Shown here piece by piece: positions 47,574 to 58,966 of a stretch of 64,000 nucleotides of DNA. Positions within the stretch are counted from its first letter, which is position 1, and the number at the start of each line of letters is the position of its first letter. The stretch comes from Conoideocrella luteorostrata. Lineage: Eukaryota > Ascomycota > Sordariomycetes > Hypocreales > Clavicipitaceae. The notes under the pieces are model-generated. The model had not been told where the DNA came from. It did no database searches and worked only from the letters and a program-made list of their open reading frames with translations. The translations under genes and the position numbers were made by a program. Location: contig JASWJB010000189.1 in assembly GCA_032433595.1 (NCBI GenBank), positions 1 through 64,000 of the forward strand, given 5' to 3'.

Positions 47574-49278
47574 GTTGGGCAATTTGGGTGTTTTTGAAGA
47601 TTGAGGGGAAGAGGATGATGCAGAAGAGAAAGATTGGACAGGGGACCCCGAGAGATGGCGAGCAATTTGCGCAGTCCGCTGGGATGAGATTTTGGATGAG
47701 GTGATGGGGTGGGAAGAAGATGGAGGGGGCGGGGCACGCAGACCCATATGGATGCCAGTAGAGGCCGTGGCAGTGGCCTTGACTGACAGGTGAGTGGATG
47801 ATTTGCGAGTAGCTGCAGCTACCGCCCTGTTTGCCGTGGTCGCTGGTGAGCTGGCCGTCGTTGCGCCGATTCCCACGCCCGTGGTACCTGTAGCACCGTT
47901 ACGGTGACGATAAGCCGTGCAGCGGCTTGCTAGAAAAGACCTTGATTGCCGCCAATTGACTGGGGACGCCGACGGCGAAGCTCTTGATCTCAGGCCTATC
48001 GTCAAACCAGCGGTTGCTGCAGGCAAGGCAACCAGGCCGTGATTGGCCGGGAAAGAAAATCGCGACAGACTCTGCAGACGTCGCGGGTCTTGGAATCGAA
48101 AACCACGTTGGGGGAGCATCAATTGGATCTGGTTCGCCGCTGGCATGGAGAAAGGGTGTGGTAACCTTTATTTCAATGAGCCTTTGGGCTTGCCTCGCAC
48201 GGAGATAAAGAGTGGGAATGAGTAGAGGGCAAACCGAGGTTATTCTCGATCGTGCTTCCAAGCGGCCAGGTCTCAATGGGATGGCGTCCAAAACGCCCCA
48301 GCGCGAGACATCTGGACAATGGCGGCTCGGCAGCACGGGAAAAGTAGGGCCCCTGCAAACCCTGCTGATGCCACAGGCCGACGGTCCCAGCTACTGTACG
48401 GAGTAACTATGGGGCACGCAGTATCGAGAACCGACTCAGACAGGCCAGCCAGCATCCATATGGCTTCCTATACGGAGTAGATCGCCTGCAATCGGTCACC
48501 TCATCACCCCGTATTCTCATAAGAGCCAAATGGCCAGCTGCCGGATTGAACCATAAAATTTTATGCCTCTTAGATGACGGACAATCAATGCCTGGGTCTC
48601 GAAAGTTTGCTGATGACAATTGATGTACGGAGTACTCCGTACACCGTAGGCTTATGCGCCAGGATCTACGGAGTAGGCAATTTGCTCTTTGACTCCTATG
48701 TGATTTTCATCCGAACTTTGCCAAGCAATACGCAACCATGCAGACCTAAGACGCGATACGGCTCATCAGCCACGTATATCAAGGCTTGGGAGTTTCCGCG
48801 TCGACAAATGGGCATAGCATAATACGTGGTGACTTTAGCCTGGTAAATTCCAAGGCAATCAACCCTCGTCCGGTCTAGTTATCATTACCTCGGGGCCATA
48901 AAGGGGCCGGGGATCGCACTTCGTTGTTGAAACACCCACTCGTGATCCATACAAAGTCGCTGTTTTAGTCATGATTTTATCAACTCGTTCGTCTGAGCAG
49001 CATGCGAATTGACAGTCTCAAAGGCATGTGGACTATGAACCCGTCTGAGACAGTTCTATCTTGTACCATTCAAGTGAAATATTGAAACAGGATAGGCTAT
49101 TGCAAACTGACCACGTTATGAAACACCCCTCATTACTGATTCAACAGGATAATTCGACAAATCGACAATGACAAGCAACGACGAATTGGCGTTACGCGCC
49201 AACCAACACATACTTTGGTAGTAAATATTCATTCCTCATCCGTCTCCGACTAAGTCACCTCATAAGCATTCCCCCGTC
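47574..49278. other. intergenic region with open 5' extension
   Basis: The pyrophosphatase frame is open from 47574 to 48146. The rest holds motif copies at 48396-48406, 48471-48480, 48625-48642 (a perfect 18-bp palindrome) and 48667-48675. No separate gene seen. Confidence 0.5.
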
Positions 49279-50327
49279 TTAGGCAGCTACCGTGGTCGCA
49301 GTTTCGGGTGTCTTCGTGTGAATGCTGGATTCAACGTCAAGGGCCGGTTGTTTCTCCTTGACACCGGCAGAAGCAGCCTCTTCGACGGGTGTTTCGTACT
49401 CCTCGCTCTCGGGCCGCCAATCCCGAAGATCATCTTCACAGTCATTCAGAATTTGACGAGCCTGGCTACCTTCGGTGTAATTGGGGCGAGTGTCGCCAGG
49501 CACAATTGGTGTATCATCGAGCAATGACAGGAGACGGCGGCCATGCTTGGCAAGGATGATCTGCTTCTCTGCGCGCTCGATGGTGGCAAGGAACTCGGAG
49601 TGGTAAGCCTCCTTGAGTTTCTGTCGAGTCTAGTTACGTTGTTAGGAACTGGTGGAGGAAGTCAAGGAACCCGCATGTGATAGGCCTGAATCAAGAGACT
49701 CACAACGTTGGTCAATTGAGCTTCGGCAACCAAATTTTCGGCTTCAGCTCTGACAAGCTCCTGCTCCAAAACAACCAGCCGTGCGCTCTCAGGCTCCTTC
49801 ATCTTGAGCTTTGCTATGTCGTCGGCAATCTTGGCCTTGCCATCGCGACTAGGCTGAACGCTCTTCTCTGTGTTACGGATAGACTTTAGGCGTGCTCGAG
49901 AGTCATCCAAAGAGTGGGCGTATGTGTCCTCCTGTTCGCCAATCTCGCTGAGAATTACGCCGACCTTGTCGGAGATGTCACTGATTGCCTCATCACTAGT
50001 TTGTTCTCCCCATTCCGAGAGCTGGGTGGCGATGTTGATGCGTTCACGACCAGCCGCCTCATGTGCATTAATAAGATTGTTCTCGGACTTGATGAGTTTG
50101 AACAGCTTGCGCGACAGTTCTGGCTGAGATTGGCCACGAAGAGAGTTGAAGGAGAAGCTGGGCAGCTGAGAGCCGGAGCCGCTTTTGCCGGACTTGTTGC
50201 CAGAACGGATGGAAAGCGCGCGATTCCTGTGTGATGAAGCGCTGTTAGTTACAGACACAGCTTGGCCGTAGCGTAAGTGTGCCGGAGCAAGCTGGAAAAA
50301 CGAGCCATCAAAGCTTGATCGGGACAT
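49279..50327 (-). CDS. pil1: eisosome core protein Pil1/Lsp1
   Basis: A BAR-domain protein that self-assembles under plasma-membrane furrows (eisosomes). Exons on the minus strand are 50327-49704 and 49629-49279 (324 aa), junction AQLTNV/TRQKLKEAYHSEFL. The N-terminal segment has SSHRNRALSIRSGN, a probable phospho-regulated region. The BAR core includes QPELSRKLFKLIKSENNLI, INIATQLSEWGEQTSDEAI and TEKSVQPSRDGKAKIADDI. The long helix ARLVVLEQELVRAEAENLVAEA and the end AEKQIILAKHGRRLLSLLDDTP are near-diagnostic. The acidic C-terminal tail (DDLRDWRPESEEYETP) is typical. Filamentous fungi usually have two Pil1/Lsp1-type paralogues; which one this is cannot be told here. Confidence 0.95.
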
Positions 50328-51834
50328 GGCGAGGAGCTTGTATTAATTTTCCACACGAAGCTCGAGCGGGCAATGTCCTGCGCGAATGTTCGTGGGACTG
50401 TGCGTAGATGCTGCCCTCAAGGTTGACGTGACTTACATAGTGGCGGCTTTGGAATATCTTTCGTTAAGCCCTTAACGTTGCTGCGTTGGGCTAAAGAAGA
50501 TAATCGACCTGTCTGTTCCTTCCGAATGCTGTTAGTTGGCTATGCAGGGCAAGTTCGTAGCGAGCAACTCAAGCTACTTGTCTTCAGCTCATTCGAGCTG
50601 GAAATTCTAGCTTGACGGCACTGCCTCGCATACAACAAGTGCAGAGAGGGCCTCACAGTTTGTAGAAATTCTTGATCCTGGTAAATACGGATTCCTGATA
50701 TTGGAAAAAGCAGGGATCACGGTAGTAAAACAGCTATCATGGGTATGGGGAGCACGATGAAGGAGGGGAGGATCAGCCAAGGCTTAACCAGAGCAGGGCG
50801 CAAGCAGGTTTTTAAGCAGCCTCAGCGGGAATGGGGAACGGGCATCGTCGAGCACAACCAGAGTGTCGTTCTGGCAAAAAAAAAGACGGCCGAGTGGGCT
50901 GTCTCCGAGACTGCTAACCCAATTCTACGCCAAGCAGAGACATTTAGATGGAGCACCGCCCGAAAGAACGAATTACAGAGTGCTGCGGACTTGATCTATG
51001 GACTTTTGCCTTGCACTTTTGGGTACCAAGCGTTGACGGAAAGCCTCCTGTGCTGGGGGTGATGAGAGCTGCCACTGCGGTGACGGAATGCTCCATGATG
51101 TCATCCATTGCTGAGAGGTGCAGCAGTATGCGCAGCGCAGCTCAGCCCAGAGAACCCCGCCCCCGCCCACCAGCCAAGATTTGTAACCAATAGATAAGTT
51201 ACGTACAACTAGCGTCACACATGACTGAACCAGCATTGACATGCTGTCCGGCACGATGTGGACGAAGCCTTTGGGCAGGACGGTACATGGTATCCAGGGT
51301 CCAACGATGACGCTGTCTGTCCTGACCTAAGAAGATGCATGTCTGATATCGTGTTGTGGTTCGAAGCTAAGGAATGCGTTCGCAGCAAACATGCCGTGTA
51401 GACGCATGCTTGCTTTGCGTACTTACACCCAAGCGCTTGCGCATGCAGGGTGGGAATAGAGTTGAAGCAATGGAGTCAACGCTTCAACTGCGCACGTTTT
51501 GAAAGCCGAAAGCTCGTCGTTACAACCTATCGTCATTATAACTTGCGCATAATTTGACTAAAACAACAAAGCCGCCCAGCCCAAGCCAATCATGTATGAA
51601 CCCCAGCCCCGATGTCCCAAACGTTAGAAATTATCCTCGAAAACCGGTCGCGCTATTTCGTTTCCGCACCATTCATTGTCAACGCAGACTGTGCCAGAGA
51701 CCGGCCCATCCGAGAAGCGCCGGCAGTTCCCATATCACCACCAAACACCCAGCCCACACAGTCGATCTATTTCCGAACGCCGACGAGTTAATCATGTCGT
51801 TTTGCCTCTCTTCGTCGATACCGACCCATTTCGT
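50328..51834. other. intergenic region
   Basis: 1.5 kb upstream of pil1. Several ORFs of 80-107 codons lack features and codon bias. Nothing further seen. Confidence 0.5.
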
Positions 51835-52101
51835 TCAGTACCTCCTCCTAGGGGCCGCCTCATAGACCACGGGAGCCCTCTCGTAGACGACGGCATCCCC
51901 GGAAGAAGGCCGATAGTGAACATGCGAGCCGCTCACCCGCGGACTACTACTATACGTCTGGCGCGTCACGCTTGTATAGCTTGCTCTTGGTGAATGTGAG
52001 TGATGGCGATGGTGATGATGGCCGTGGTGGTGATGGCGTCTTGGAGGTATGACTTCCTCCTTGTAGTAATATTTCGTGTTTGGCTCGCCCCAGAAACACA
52101 T
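51835..52101 (-). CDS. small histidine-rich protein
   Basis: An 88-aa, single-exon protein beginning MCFWGEPNTKYYYKEEVIPP. It carries a cluster of 11 His within residues 23-36 (HHHHGHHHHRHHSH), then a Ser/Arg/Tyr/Val-rich tail ending in EAAPRRRY. There is no signal peptide or membrane segment. The start at 52101 was preferred over an in-frame ATG at 52263 because MC(L/F)(W/F)GE-K-YY is the shape I associate with small conserved hypothetical proteins in related fungi. The His cluster could bind Ni, Zn or Cu, but function is unknown. It stands alone with 700 bp to ost1. Confidence 0.6.
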   Translation of the reverse strand: MCFWGEPNTKYYYKEEVIPPRRHHHHGHHHHRHHSHSPRASYTSVTRQTYSSSPRVSGSHVHYRPSSGDAVVYERAPVVYEAAPRRRY

Positions 52102-52808
52102 TTTGGCTTGGTTGTAGTGAATGTATGGATGTATAACTCGTGTATTATTATGTTCGTAAGCCCTTCTCTGGGCAGAGCGGATGAGACAAAGAGCAGGGCT
52201 GGAAATGTTACTCAAAGCGATGGGACCAATAAAAGATAATTGAAACTCCAGGCGGGAAATCATGCCATCTTATACCCATTGCTGACCATTATTGAAGCCT
52301 ACAAGCCACTTGGCATTCGTCGTTTTTAACCGAGCGACAGTGGCCCTTCAGCCTGGTTTGAATGTCCCTAGAACCCTGCCAGGACCCTGGTCGGTAGTGA
52401 GGGTGCCTCCGTCATGCTGTCATGCTCGGCGTGTGCGAACAATTGGAATCCGGCCCCACCACAACTATTACGAATGCCTAGTCTGCTAGTGTGATGGCTG
52501 TGGTTGTTCAAAGTGAAGCGGACGGTGAGGCTGCGGACAGGCAGGCATTGTTAATCCTCGCTTGAGATACTGAAGAGTCTGACTGATGACGACTCGTAGT
52601 GTCAACTTACATACTGTGTGTCTGTCAATTCGAGAATGTCTCACATCACACAACTCAGATGCAATTGCAGTCTCTATCATGCAAGTTCGTATTTTAAGAC
52701 GCCCAAATATGGTACATTTACAGTAATTCCCATGATGTCCCCTCGTCCGCAATCGAGGATTTTCTCCATCTCTATCCACCCAAGCCCATGACAGCCCCCC
52801 ATCCCCTT
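52102..52808. other. intergenic region
   Basis: 700 bp between the His-rich gene and the 3' end of ost1. No gene, motif copy or repeat noticed. Confidence 0.5.
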
Positions 52809-54407
52809 CTACTTTCTGGCGAATCCGACTTCCACCTTACCCACCGCCCAGGCTGCAGCATACACAGTCATCATACTGCCAAATACAATAAATGGCTTTC
52901 GCAGAGTATCGAATAGTGAGGTCTCATATGAAATGATCACATCTCGGTCTCTGAATTCATCCACCAGGTTCTGAGCCTTGATAGTCACGGATGTGCGGCC
53001 CAAAGTGTCCAGATACGTCTTGTGCAGACCAACTGATGTATCGATGACAGATGAATCGGGAACTCCAGTGTAATATCTTACATTACTACTCAAATTGTTA
53101 GTGAGCATTCTCGAGCAGTCAGAACAGCGGATATACTTACCGAGCACCCTCCGGAAGAAGGACTCGAATCTTAACTTGCCCATACTCCACACCTTCTGCT
53201 TGCTTAGGGCCTTCGAGAAAGGGAACCTTGAGGACATAGCGTCCAGCCGTAGTCTTGCGCAGAAGGTTGGCGGCATCTGAGTTCCAGCCAATGGTGAAGG
53301 GGTAGTTCCAACCACCAAAGATGGGATATCGAGGCTTGAGCTCGAGCAAAGCCTCGCGCTTGTTGCTTCTAAACTTGGAAGTGGAAACATTACCAATAAC
53401 GTCCGTAAAGTAAGGATCAACACTGCCAACTTGGAGGGGCACACGAATTTCCTTCAGTGCCATCGTGGCGGGGCTGAAAAAGGCAGACTGAGCAAACTTG
53501 ACACGGTTGAAAGGAGCCGATAAGTTAGCACCAAGATGATGCAGAGCATATCTTTCCTCAAAAGCAATGTTGCCGCCCCAGTGGCTGACCTCAATATCAC
53601 GTTCCAGAGTGGAAATGTGAGTAACAGGCTTTGTGAATTCGAATCGAATCTGAGCAGGAGACACTGCGCCGGCGGGCTTTTCACCAAATGGACCGTAGGT
53701 GAGTTTGGCCCCCTGCTTCTGCGGCATCTCGTCCTTGCCCTCTGTAATCTTGGTATAGTCGGGGATCGAAGAGGACGCAGCCTTGATTTCGGTTTTTTGC
53801 TTCAAGGTGGGATAGGCTGATGGCGCATAGATGGAGAAGTCGTAGACGAGGAATTGCTTCTCATCCTGCTTAATTGCTGCAGGGAGGGGTCGGTACGCTT
53901 TCAGATAATAGAACGAAATGCCGAGAGTTTGTTGGCCACTGGCTTTGAGAGGGGCAGGGAGGGTAATTCGAAAGTATTGAATATCACTGCGGAATTGGGC
54001 CAAAGTGGTTAGCCTGTTGAAGTAAAATATTCGAGGGCGAGGGAAGTAAATCGTTTCTCGCAATGTTGGACAAACCTGTTGGGATCATATTCGGTCGGCG
54101 CTGAGAAGAAAGGGCCAGCGTTGGTGTCCTTGCGATCCTTGACTTCGAATCCACCAACCCGAGCTATCTGATCTGAGGAGAAGGGCAGATAGTAATCGCT
54201 CTGGGGCTCTTTGGAAACATTCTCTACGAGAACATTGATCTGCTCCTTGACATAGTTTTTCTCCAAGGAGACGATGTGAACCAAATTGGTGTTCTTGAAG
54301 ACCTGGGGCGGCTTGAATACCGTTGACTGTGAGTCTTTGGATGTGGCGGCGGCGGCAGCGCCGGAGATGACGGCTAAAAGAGCCGATGCCAGTGATAAAG
54401 GCTTCAT
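52809..54407 (-). CDS. ost1: oligosaccharyltransferase subunit Ost1 (ribophorin I)
   Basis: A subunit of the ER oligosaccharyltransferase that N-glycosylates nascent proteins. Exons on the minus strand are 54407-54076, 53986-53141 and 53088-52809 (485 aa). Junctions read EYDPNR/SDIQYFRITLP and LLPEGAR/SNVRYYTG. The signal peptide is about 1-20 (MKPLSLASALLAVISGAAAA); the start at 54407 is chosen because upstream in-frame ATGs precede a basic, non-signal stretch. Ribophorin I motifs include NTNLVHIVSLEKNYVKEQINV, TTLERDIEVSHWGG-like STLERDIEVSHWGGNIAFEE, and YPIFGGWNYPFTIGW. One C-terminal transmembrane segment (FIVFGSMMTVYAAAWAV) is followed by a short basic tail ending GFARK. It pairs functionally with calnexin, which reads the glycans OST adds. 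Confidence 0.94.
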
Positions 54408-55286
54408 TTTAATGTCAAAATAAATCCAGCGCTCATTGACTTTTGCGCGTCGATTGTTGCGGATCCGAAGTCCAAGAATTTCGATGTCGCTATGCACTGA
54501 GTCCTCAGGCTACGTAACCCATTAGCTCCTCCTACACAGGGGAGCTTGGGGAGTGGATTGTATCCGCACGGGTCATCAGTGAGGTGGGAGTTTGTTGTTC
54601 CGGTCGCCGAGGTTAACCCTGTCGCGACAAATGGCGCTGGTCACATCTCAGACCGCTTGGTCACAGATAAGGTGATTATGTTGCAGTGACATGCAAACGT
54701 TGTCATCACTATCGATTCCTGACTGTGTAGTACCCCGGCATGTCTATCTAGAGCTTTTCTTCGACGCCAAGAGCTGATCTTGATATCTTGCTTTCATTGA
54801 TGGCCGTACTCAGTACCGCAACTCAAACGGCGCCCCGAGGACGGCGGGTATGGGGCGAGCTGCAGGTGGCGGGCAAGCTGGACGAAGGCGCTGGATCGAC
54901 GTGATAGCTTGGGCGGTGGGCCAGATGCGGCACCGGGCCACTAGAATGCATAGCTCCGGATGTGCCTTTTGGATCCCCAAGTGGCTGTCCATCAGTGTCC
55001 GCCCAGAGCTCTGCTTTCATACATAATACATAGCTGCTTGGCAACCTCAACGAAACGGACGCAACCTCCACCGCTCTGCTCTCCTCTCCTTTACATCCAC
55101 GACGCTTAGCGCTCATTGTCTCTGCAGGCCACTTAAGACCTGCTTTTACGACTGACGTCTAACTGACATCTCATTTTCGATTGACTTTCAACCCTACGAG
55201 CTCGATCAGATTCTTGCAGCCGATTTAGGCTCTTGCTCTAACTACCCCTCCACCCCACCGTCGTCACCGGTCATCACAACTTCAAA
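54408..55286. other. divergent intergenic region
   Basis: 880 bp containing the divergent promoters of ost1 and hexokinase. Just before the hexokinase start the sequence is C/T-rich, as in many strongly expressed fungal genes. No gene seen. Confidence 0.5.
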
Positions 55287-55365
55287 ATGGTTGGTCTTGG
55301 GCCACGTCCGCCTCCCTCCAGGAAAGGTACGATGAATGAATTGAATCCGATTATTACTTGCTGTT

Positions 55366-55405
<40 letters not shown>

Positions 55406-57336
55406 TTCTTATTGTGCTGCGTAGTTGTCTCTCTCTCTCTCTCTCTCTCTCTACCCCATCAACTTCGCATTGGCAGTGGTGGTTGGCGAAAGTATATGCT
55501 TGATCAAACCTCAACAAACTCTTCAAGCTCGACGTGTGACACAATTTCCAGCCACCGACTATGCCTCCGGCCCTAGGAGGATAGTCCCATGTAGTATCGT
55601 CCCATTTTGTCTCATGTCGATTTGGCGCCATACACCGAAACAATGACTAACCAATTACTGCAGGTTCGAAGACGGACTTTCCCCAGGACTTGATTGAACA
55701 GGTCAAGAGGTTGGAGGAACTATTTACTGTAGACACTCCGATATTGAAAAAGATCACTGATCACTTCATTTCTGAGCTGGCAAAGGGTACGCCAATTCTG
55801 ATGGTAAATCATGTTTGACGACTAATCTAAACTATTGCAGGTCTGACGGTTGAGGGCGGAAGCATTGTGAGTAAAAATTAAAAATACCAAGAAAAGTTTT
55901 TTGAATGCCGATTTTGATAATTCTTCAGCCAATGAACCCGACGTGGGTTATGTCATTCCCAGATGGCAACGAAACTGGTACATTCCTCGCTCTTGACATG
56001 GGCGGTACCAACCTTCGAGTTTGCCAAATCACCTTGACCGAACAAAAGTCTGAGTTTGATATCATCCAATCCAAGTACCGTATGCCAGAGGAGCTCAAAA
56101 CTGGTAACTCAGATGAGCTTTGGGAGTATATTGCCGACTGCTTGCAACAGTTTGTTGAGACTCACCATGGCGATTGCACCAAGATTGATACACTCCCACT
56201 CGGGTTTACCTTTTCGTACCCCGCCACCCAAAACTACATTGACGAGGGTATCCTTCAGCGGTGGACCAAGGGGTTCGACATTGCTGGCGTTGAGGGACAG
56301 AATGTTGTGCCCATGCTGGACTCAGCTCTTGAGAAACGGGTAAATATGATCGACCATGAATTAAAGGCCCCTCACAATGCTAATTAGTTTTATGTCCAGG
56401 GTGTGCCGATTAGACTCACCGCTTTGATCAACGACACCACCGGAACTATGATTGCTTCTGCGTATACTGATCCCAAGATGAAGATTGGATGCATTTTCGG
56501 AACAGGCTGCAATGCTGCATATATGGAGGACGTTGGCTCCATTCCCAAACTGGCCCACATGAAGCTACCAGCCGAGACGCCGATGGCCATTAACTGCGAA
56601 TGGGGAGCGTTTGATAATGAGCACAAGGTGTTGCCCAGGACTGATTTTGACAAGGTTATTGATCGAGACTCTCCCCGTCCAGGTCAGCAGGCTTTTGAGA
56701 AAATGATCGCTGGTCTGTATCTTGGTGAAATTTTCCGACTCGTCCTGGTCGACCTGCACGATAATGGTGATCACGTATTTGCTGGCCAAGATATTTCTCT
56801 CCTTCGCAAAGCTTATTCTCTAGACTCTTCATTCCTCTCTGCCATTGAAGAGTATGTAAACACATTCTCAGTTCTTTCTAGTTCATTTCAACTAACACTG
56901 ACCGGCCTTCAGGGACCCTTTCGAAAACTTGCAAGAGACTCTTGATTTGTTCGCCTCCAAATTGAACATTATTTGCACTCGACCTGAGGCCGAGCTCATC
57001 CGTCGACTTGCCGAACTCATTGGAACACGAGCCGCTCGCCTTTCCGCCTGTGGTGTTGCTGCCATTTGCAAGAAGAAGAATTACCAGTCCTGCCACGTTG
57101 GCGCTGATGGTTCCGTCTTCAACAAATACCCTCACTTTAAGGCTCGTGGCGCCCAGGCGCTCAGGGAGATTCTCGACTGGCCTGCCAAGTCGAGTCCCAA
57201 GGAAGAGGACCCCGTTGAAATCCTTGCTGCCGAAGATGGTAGCGGTGTTGGGGCTGCCTTGATTGCCGCCCTGACATTGAACAGAGTCAAGGCTGGTAAC
57301 GTAGCTGGAGTACTTCATCCCGAGCACTTCAAGTGA
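55287..57336 (+). CDS. hxk1: hexokinase
   Basis: ATP-dependent hexose kinase of glycolysis, cytosolic. Six exons: 55287-55326, 55664-55786, 55841-55866, 55929-56339, 56400-56851 and 56913-57336 (491 aa). The first intron is unusually long (337 nt) and microsatellite-rich, and exon 3 is only 26 nt. Signatures are FLALDMGGTNLRV (phosphate 1, GGTNLR at about 88-93), LGFTFSYPATQ, and catalytic Asp212 in LINDTTGTMIAS (the yeast Hxk2 Asp211 equivalent). IGCIFGTGCNAAYMED (phosphate 2) and INCEWGAF follow; the C-terminus has CGVAAI and DGSGVGAALIAALT (adenosine). The N-terminal MVGLGPRPPPSRKG differs from the Lys-rich start of yeast Hxk2. The introns use ACTAAC-type branch sites. Compared with glucokinase, the sequence is closer to the HxkA-type hexokinase. 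Confidence 0.95.
55364..55452. repeat. (TTTC)n and (CT)n microsatellites in hexokinase intron 1
   Basis: About eleven TTTC units (55364-55409) and, after a short gap, twelve CT units (55429-55452) lie inside the long first intron. Confidence 0.9.
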
Positions 57337-57570
57337 TCGTTCATTTTAATCCTTTATTTGTCTGGAAATAGAGCAGTGGAAAAGTATTGCTTATTCAAGA
57401 TGATGGGAGAACTATTCCGAACATATTGAAAATGAGACAACACATAGACTTTAAATCAAGACTAGTCATCACGGAATTATTTGGAACCGAAAGTGGTGAC
57501 ATTGTTCGGATATACAGCAAATTTTGTTGTCCATCTATCCTTAATTCGATCCGTTGCCTATTCTTTGCCT

Positions 57571-58966
57571 CTAGCCCATGAATGTGCATATAGGCAATCG
57601 ATATTCTGTAGCATAAGTTAGCATCGTCAGTCTTGGTATCAAGAGGGCTTTCAGTGGCGGGCCCCCTAGTGCCAGCATGTCTTCAACACAACTTACTATC
57701 CAATGTCCAGTACCGCCGACGCACTCCGTCCCACTCGCCCTTTCCATCTTCCGCCAATGCAGACATATCAACATCAGTTTCGTGCCACTCGACATCCAAA
57801 CCCGCGTCGGCACCGTGCATCTCTACAACTTTGGTATATACATCATAGCACACCTGCCTATCCGCACCAAGCCCATTGAAGAAACTAAACCTCCCGTCCT
57901 GGTCCAACAACCCTGGCACGAATTCCATAAAAAACATCTTCAGTTGAGCATAGTCTTCTCCAAATGTGTCGAAGTAAATAGCGTCATAGACTTCTCCATG
58001 CTCCAACAACTTGGGCACGACTTCCTGCCATTTCCCGGCATACATTTTATACGCACCTCCTTCGGGGCCGCTTGTCTCCCATGCAGATCCGAACTTGGAC
58101 TCGGGTTTGGAGACGTGCTCGAGCACGGATGGATGTGCTTCGATTATGTGGTGCTTTGACGGCTTCGTTTCGGCGAACATGCCGTCAATGATGCCCATAC
58201 CGAATCCGATGTTTAGGATGCGGTTACCAGGCTGTAAGTTCGGGAGAAGCGCGGAGACGGAGCGGCGCATGATGCCAGTCTCCCAGGACATCATAACACC
58301 GTTGAGATCAGAATCAAGGAGTTTAGAGGAGTCGTAAGTTAGTGTAGATTGGAGGTATTCATCGCTTGTTACAGTTTTTTCGTCGGCATCGGGAGGCACG
58401 AAGCGTGCCGGTTCAACCTCTGGGGGGTCTTCAGTAGTGTCCATAGCATCGTTGTCAGTTTCTGTGCCATCGTGATTGGTATTCCCGCCTTCTTCGGTGG
58501 CATCTTCTTCGGCGTCGGATCCCGATGAGAGCTCTTCATACCCATCCATGAGCGAGAAGAGCAACTCAGCCCGAACACCTGCATCGACGCACATTTCATA
58601 CAGCGCCTTACGGCCTAGTCGATGTGCTACACAGCCGGGTGTCTCATTATTGCTGTCCACATCGTTCCAGATGGCCCCTGAGAAGAAAAGTTCCTGCAAT
58701 GTTTCTCTAGCTTCTTCAACACAGCCATCCTCGCCTTCTTCCAGGTTGACCGAATCGGGGCCAGCCTGACCGCAGGCTCGGATCGCGGCGTGGAGAGGTG
58801 TTTCGCCAGTTTTGGGGTCTTGGGCGCTAGCTTTTCCCCTTACGTCAAGCAGCTTCTTTAGTTCTGAGACGTCATGACCCCAGGCGTGGTATAAGATGTC
58901 GCGGGTGTCTTGCGGACAATCCGAGGATATCCTCGTGGGCATAGCATCGTCGATGGTGGGGGCCAT
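57571..58966 (-). CDS. rmt2: protein arginine N5-methyltransferase Rmt2
   Basis: Fungal-type methyltransferase that modifies the delta (N5) nitrogen of an Arg in ribosomal protein L12. Exons on the minus strand are 58966-57697 and 57605-57571 (434 aa). Without the intron the frame ends ..WTLDSKLC; splicing (GTAAGT..CTACAG) gives the more typical ending WTLDKYRLPICTFMG. The N-terminal half has ankyrin-like helices (TGETPLHAAIRACGQ) interrupted by an acidic, low-complexity stretch at about 150-200. The methyltransferase has motif I NRILNIGFGMGIID, HHIIEAHPSVLEHV (motif II region) and the family-specific YDAIYFDTFGEDYAQLKMFF. It converges with hexokinase, about 230 bp apart. Confidence 0.93.

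Noticed and set aside
50739..51062. 107-codon open frame upstream of pil1
   Set aside because: No features, no coding bias visible; likely chance.
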